From NCBI GenBank assembly GCA_016212295.1, contig JACRGO010000060.1, forward strand, positions 1 through 14,166: DNA of 14,166 bases. Direction: 5' to 3'. Positions 13,798 to 14,166 of this stretch are shown in pieces; positions within the stretch are counted from its first letter, which is position 1, and every line of letters starts with the position of its first letter. Source of the DNA: Nitrospinota bacterium. Lineage in GTDB: Bacteria > Nitrospinota > Nitrospinia > JACRGO01. Position numbers and translations under genes: made by a program. The notes under the pieces were generated by a model. The model was not told the DNA's origin. It saw only the letters and a program-made list of their open reading frames with translations, and did not search any database.

Positions 13798-14100
13798 ATG
13801 CCTCATGCGATTACATTTTTTACTGAAAAACAGGCCGAGCTTCAAGCCCAGGCGTTGGCCGGGGTTAATGTTGGCGGCGCAGGCGGCACTCGTCAAGCTG
13901 CTTTAGAATATCAAACCTTTGGTCCTTACCATGCCCTTCGCCGCCCGCTATTCACTACTCAGGGCGCGACCCCATTCACTGGAAATTTATTGCATCGCGG
14001 ATTACAAATCCGCTACAAGCGGAAATTACAATACGCCTCTTGGCGGCATGAGTTTTTCGATGAGGGACTGGAGTTTCTCAATGAGGGATTTCAGGAATGA
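13798..14100 (+). CDS. Doubtful small hypothetical protein
   Basis: An open frame of 100 aa starting MPHAITFFTEKQAELQAQAL, with a Gly/Ala-rich stretch (GVNVGGAGG) near residue 28. The frame is open further upstream to 13693, but that part is only translation of the family B repeat. Its 3' end crosses the palindrome at 13997-14013 and overlaps, antisense, the coiled-coil gene entering from the right. There is no clear ribosome-binding site and no recognised domain. It may be a chance frame or a decayed remnant. The stretch 13697-14025 holds no better gene candidate. Confidence 0.2.
   Translation: MPHAITFFTEKQAELQAQALAGVNVGGAGGTRQAALEYQTFGPYHALRRPLFTTQGATPFTGNLLHRGLQIRYKRKLQYASWRHEFFDEGLEFLNEGFQE
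13997..14013. repeat. Short palindrome GCGGATT-aca-AATCCGC
   Basis: A perfect 7-bp stem with a 3-nt loop, 12 nt beyond the stop codon of the minus-strand partial gene. The word AGCGG recurs at 14018-14022. There is no T-run on either side, so it looks like a REP-type hairpin rather than an intrinsic terminator. Confidence 0.5.
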
Positions 14101-14166
14101 AAGCTCCTCCTTTTGCGCCTCAAGGGAGGTTTCTATCTGGGTTAGTTTCTTCTGTTGATTCCAGAG
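14026..14166 (-). CDS. 3' end of a coiled-coil protein gene (partial)
   Basis: A minus-strand frame enters from the right edge and stops with TAA at 14028-14026, giving the last 46 residues of a protein. The segment KLTQIETSLEAQKEELSFLK, then SLIEKLQSLIEKL, has regular heptad spacing of Leu and Ile and strong charge, as in a C-terminal coiled coil. The protein ends MPPRGVL. No family can be named from this piece. Tail-fibre-like or S74-type proteins often end this way, but that is only a guess. Confidence 0.5.
   Translation of the reverse strand, partial: LWNQQKKLTQIETSLEAQKEELSFLKSLIEKLQSLIEKLMPPRGVL

Overview
The window looks like bacterial chromosomal DNA, about half G+C in its genes and much more A+T-rich between them. 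The gene content is Gram-negative in style: a DksA/TraR-type Cys4 zinc-finger protein, a FabI enoyl-ACP reductase, MreB, a universal stress protein, and exported proteins with N-terminal signals. Together with abundant intergenic repeats this suggests an environmental, possibly anaerobic, deltaproteobacterium-like (Desulfobacterota) organism or a neighbouring uncultured phylum. I cannot place it more precisely from sequence alone.

Layout. Positions 1-4068 are almost all minus strand. Read from right to left they hold a Dabb-domain gene translationally coupled to a secreted DUF1566 gene, then a promoter followed by nadD-rsfS-DksA-like, tRNA-Leu(CAG), a universal stress protein, and a small exported protein resembling a subtilase prodomain without its protease. 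Positions 4462-13696 are plus strand: a double-GAF protein and mreB; fabI with its own promoter; ileS, a Mut7-C protein and a class-V aminotransferase-fold enzyme in a close-packed operon; then proA. The right end has repeat-derived DNA and the 3' end of a minus-strand coiled-coil gene that runs off the window.

How the genes work together. Most are housekeeping: NAD synthesis (nadD), ribosome silencing in starvation (rsfS), transcription control (DksA-like), leucine decoding, cell shape (mreB), fatty-acid elongation (fabI), isoleucine charging (ileS) and proline synthesis (proA).

Two things stand out. First, nadD is split between two reading frames at a run of ten T residues that ends in the classical -1 slippery heptamer TTTTTTA in the correct phase. 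Both halves keep their motifs, so recoding by slippage or a homopolymer error is more likely than gene decay. Second, the intergenic regions carry several unrelated families of short words repeated at a fixed 7-10 nt step, often as two facing arms: ATTCGTG, CAAAT, TCAGG and CTTTGCG families. One of these elements is nested inside a perfect 12-bp inverted repeat that ends exactly at a start codon. Two copies share a 54-nt outer sequence and flank a two-gene cassette in direct orientation.
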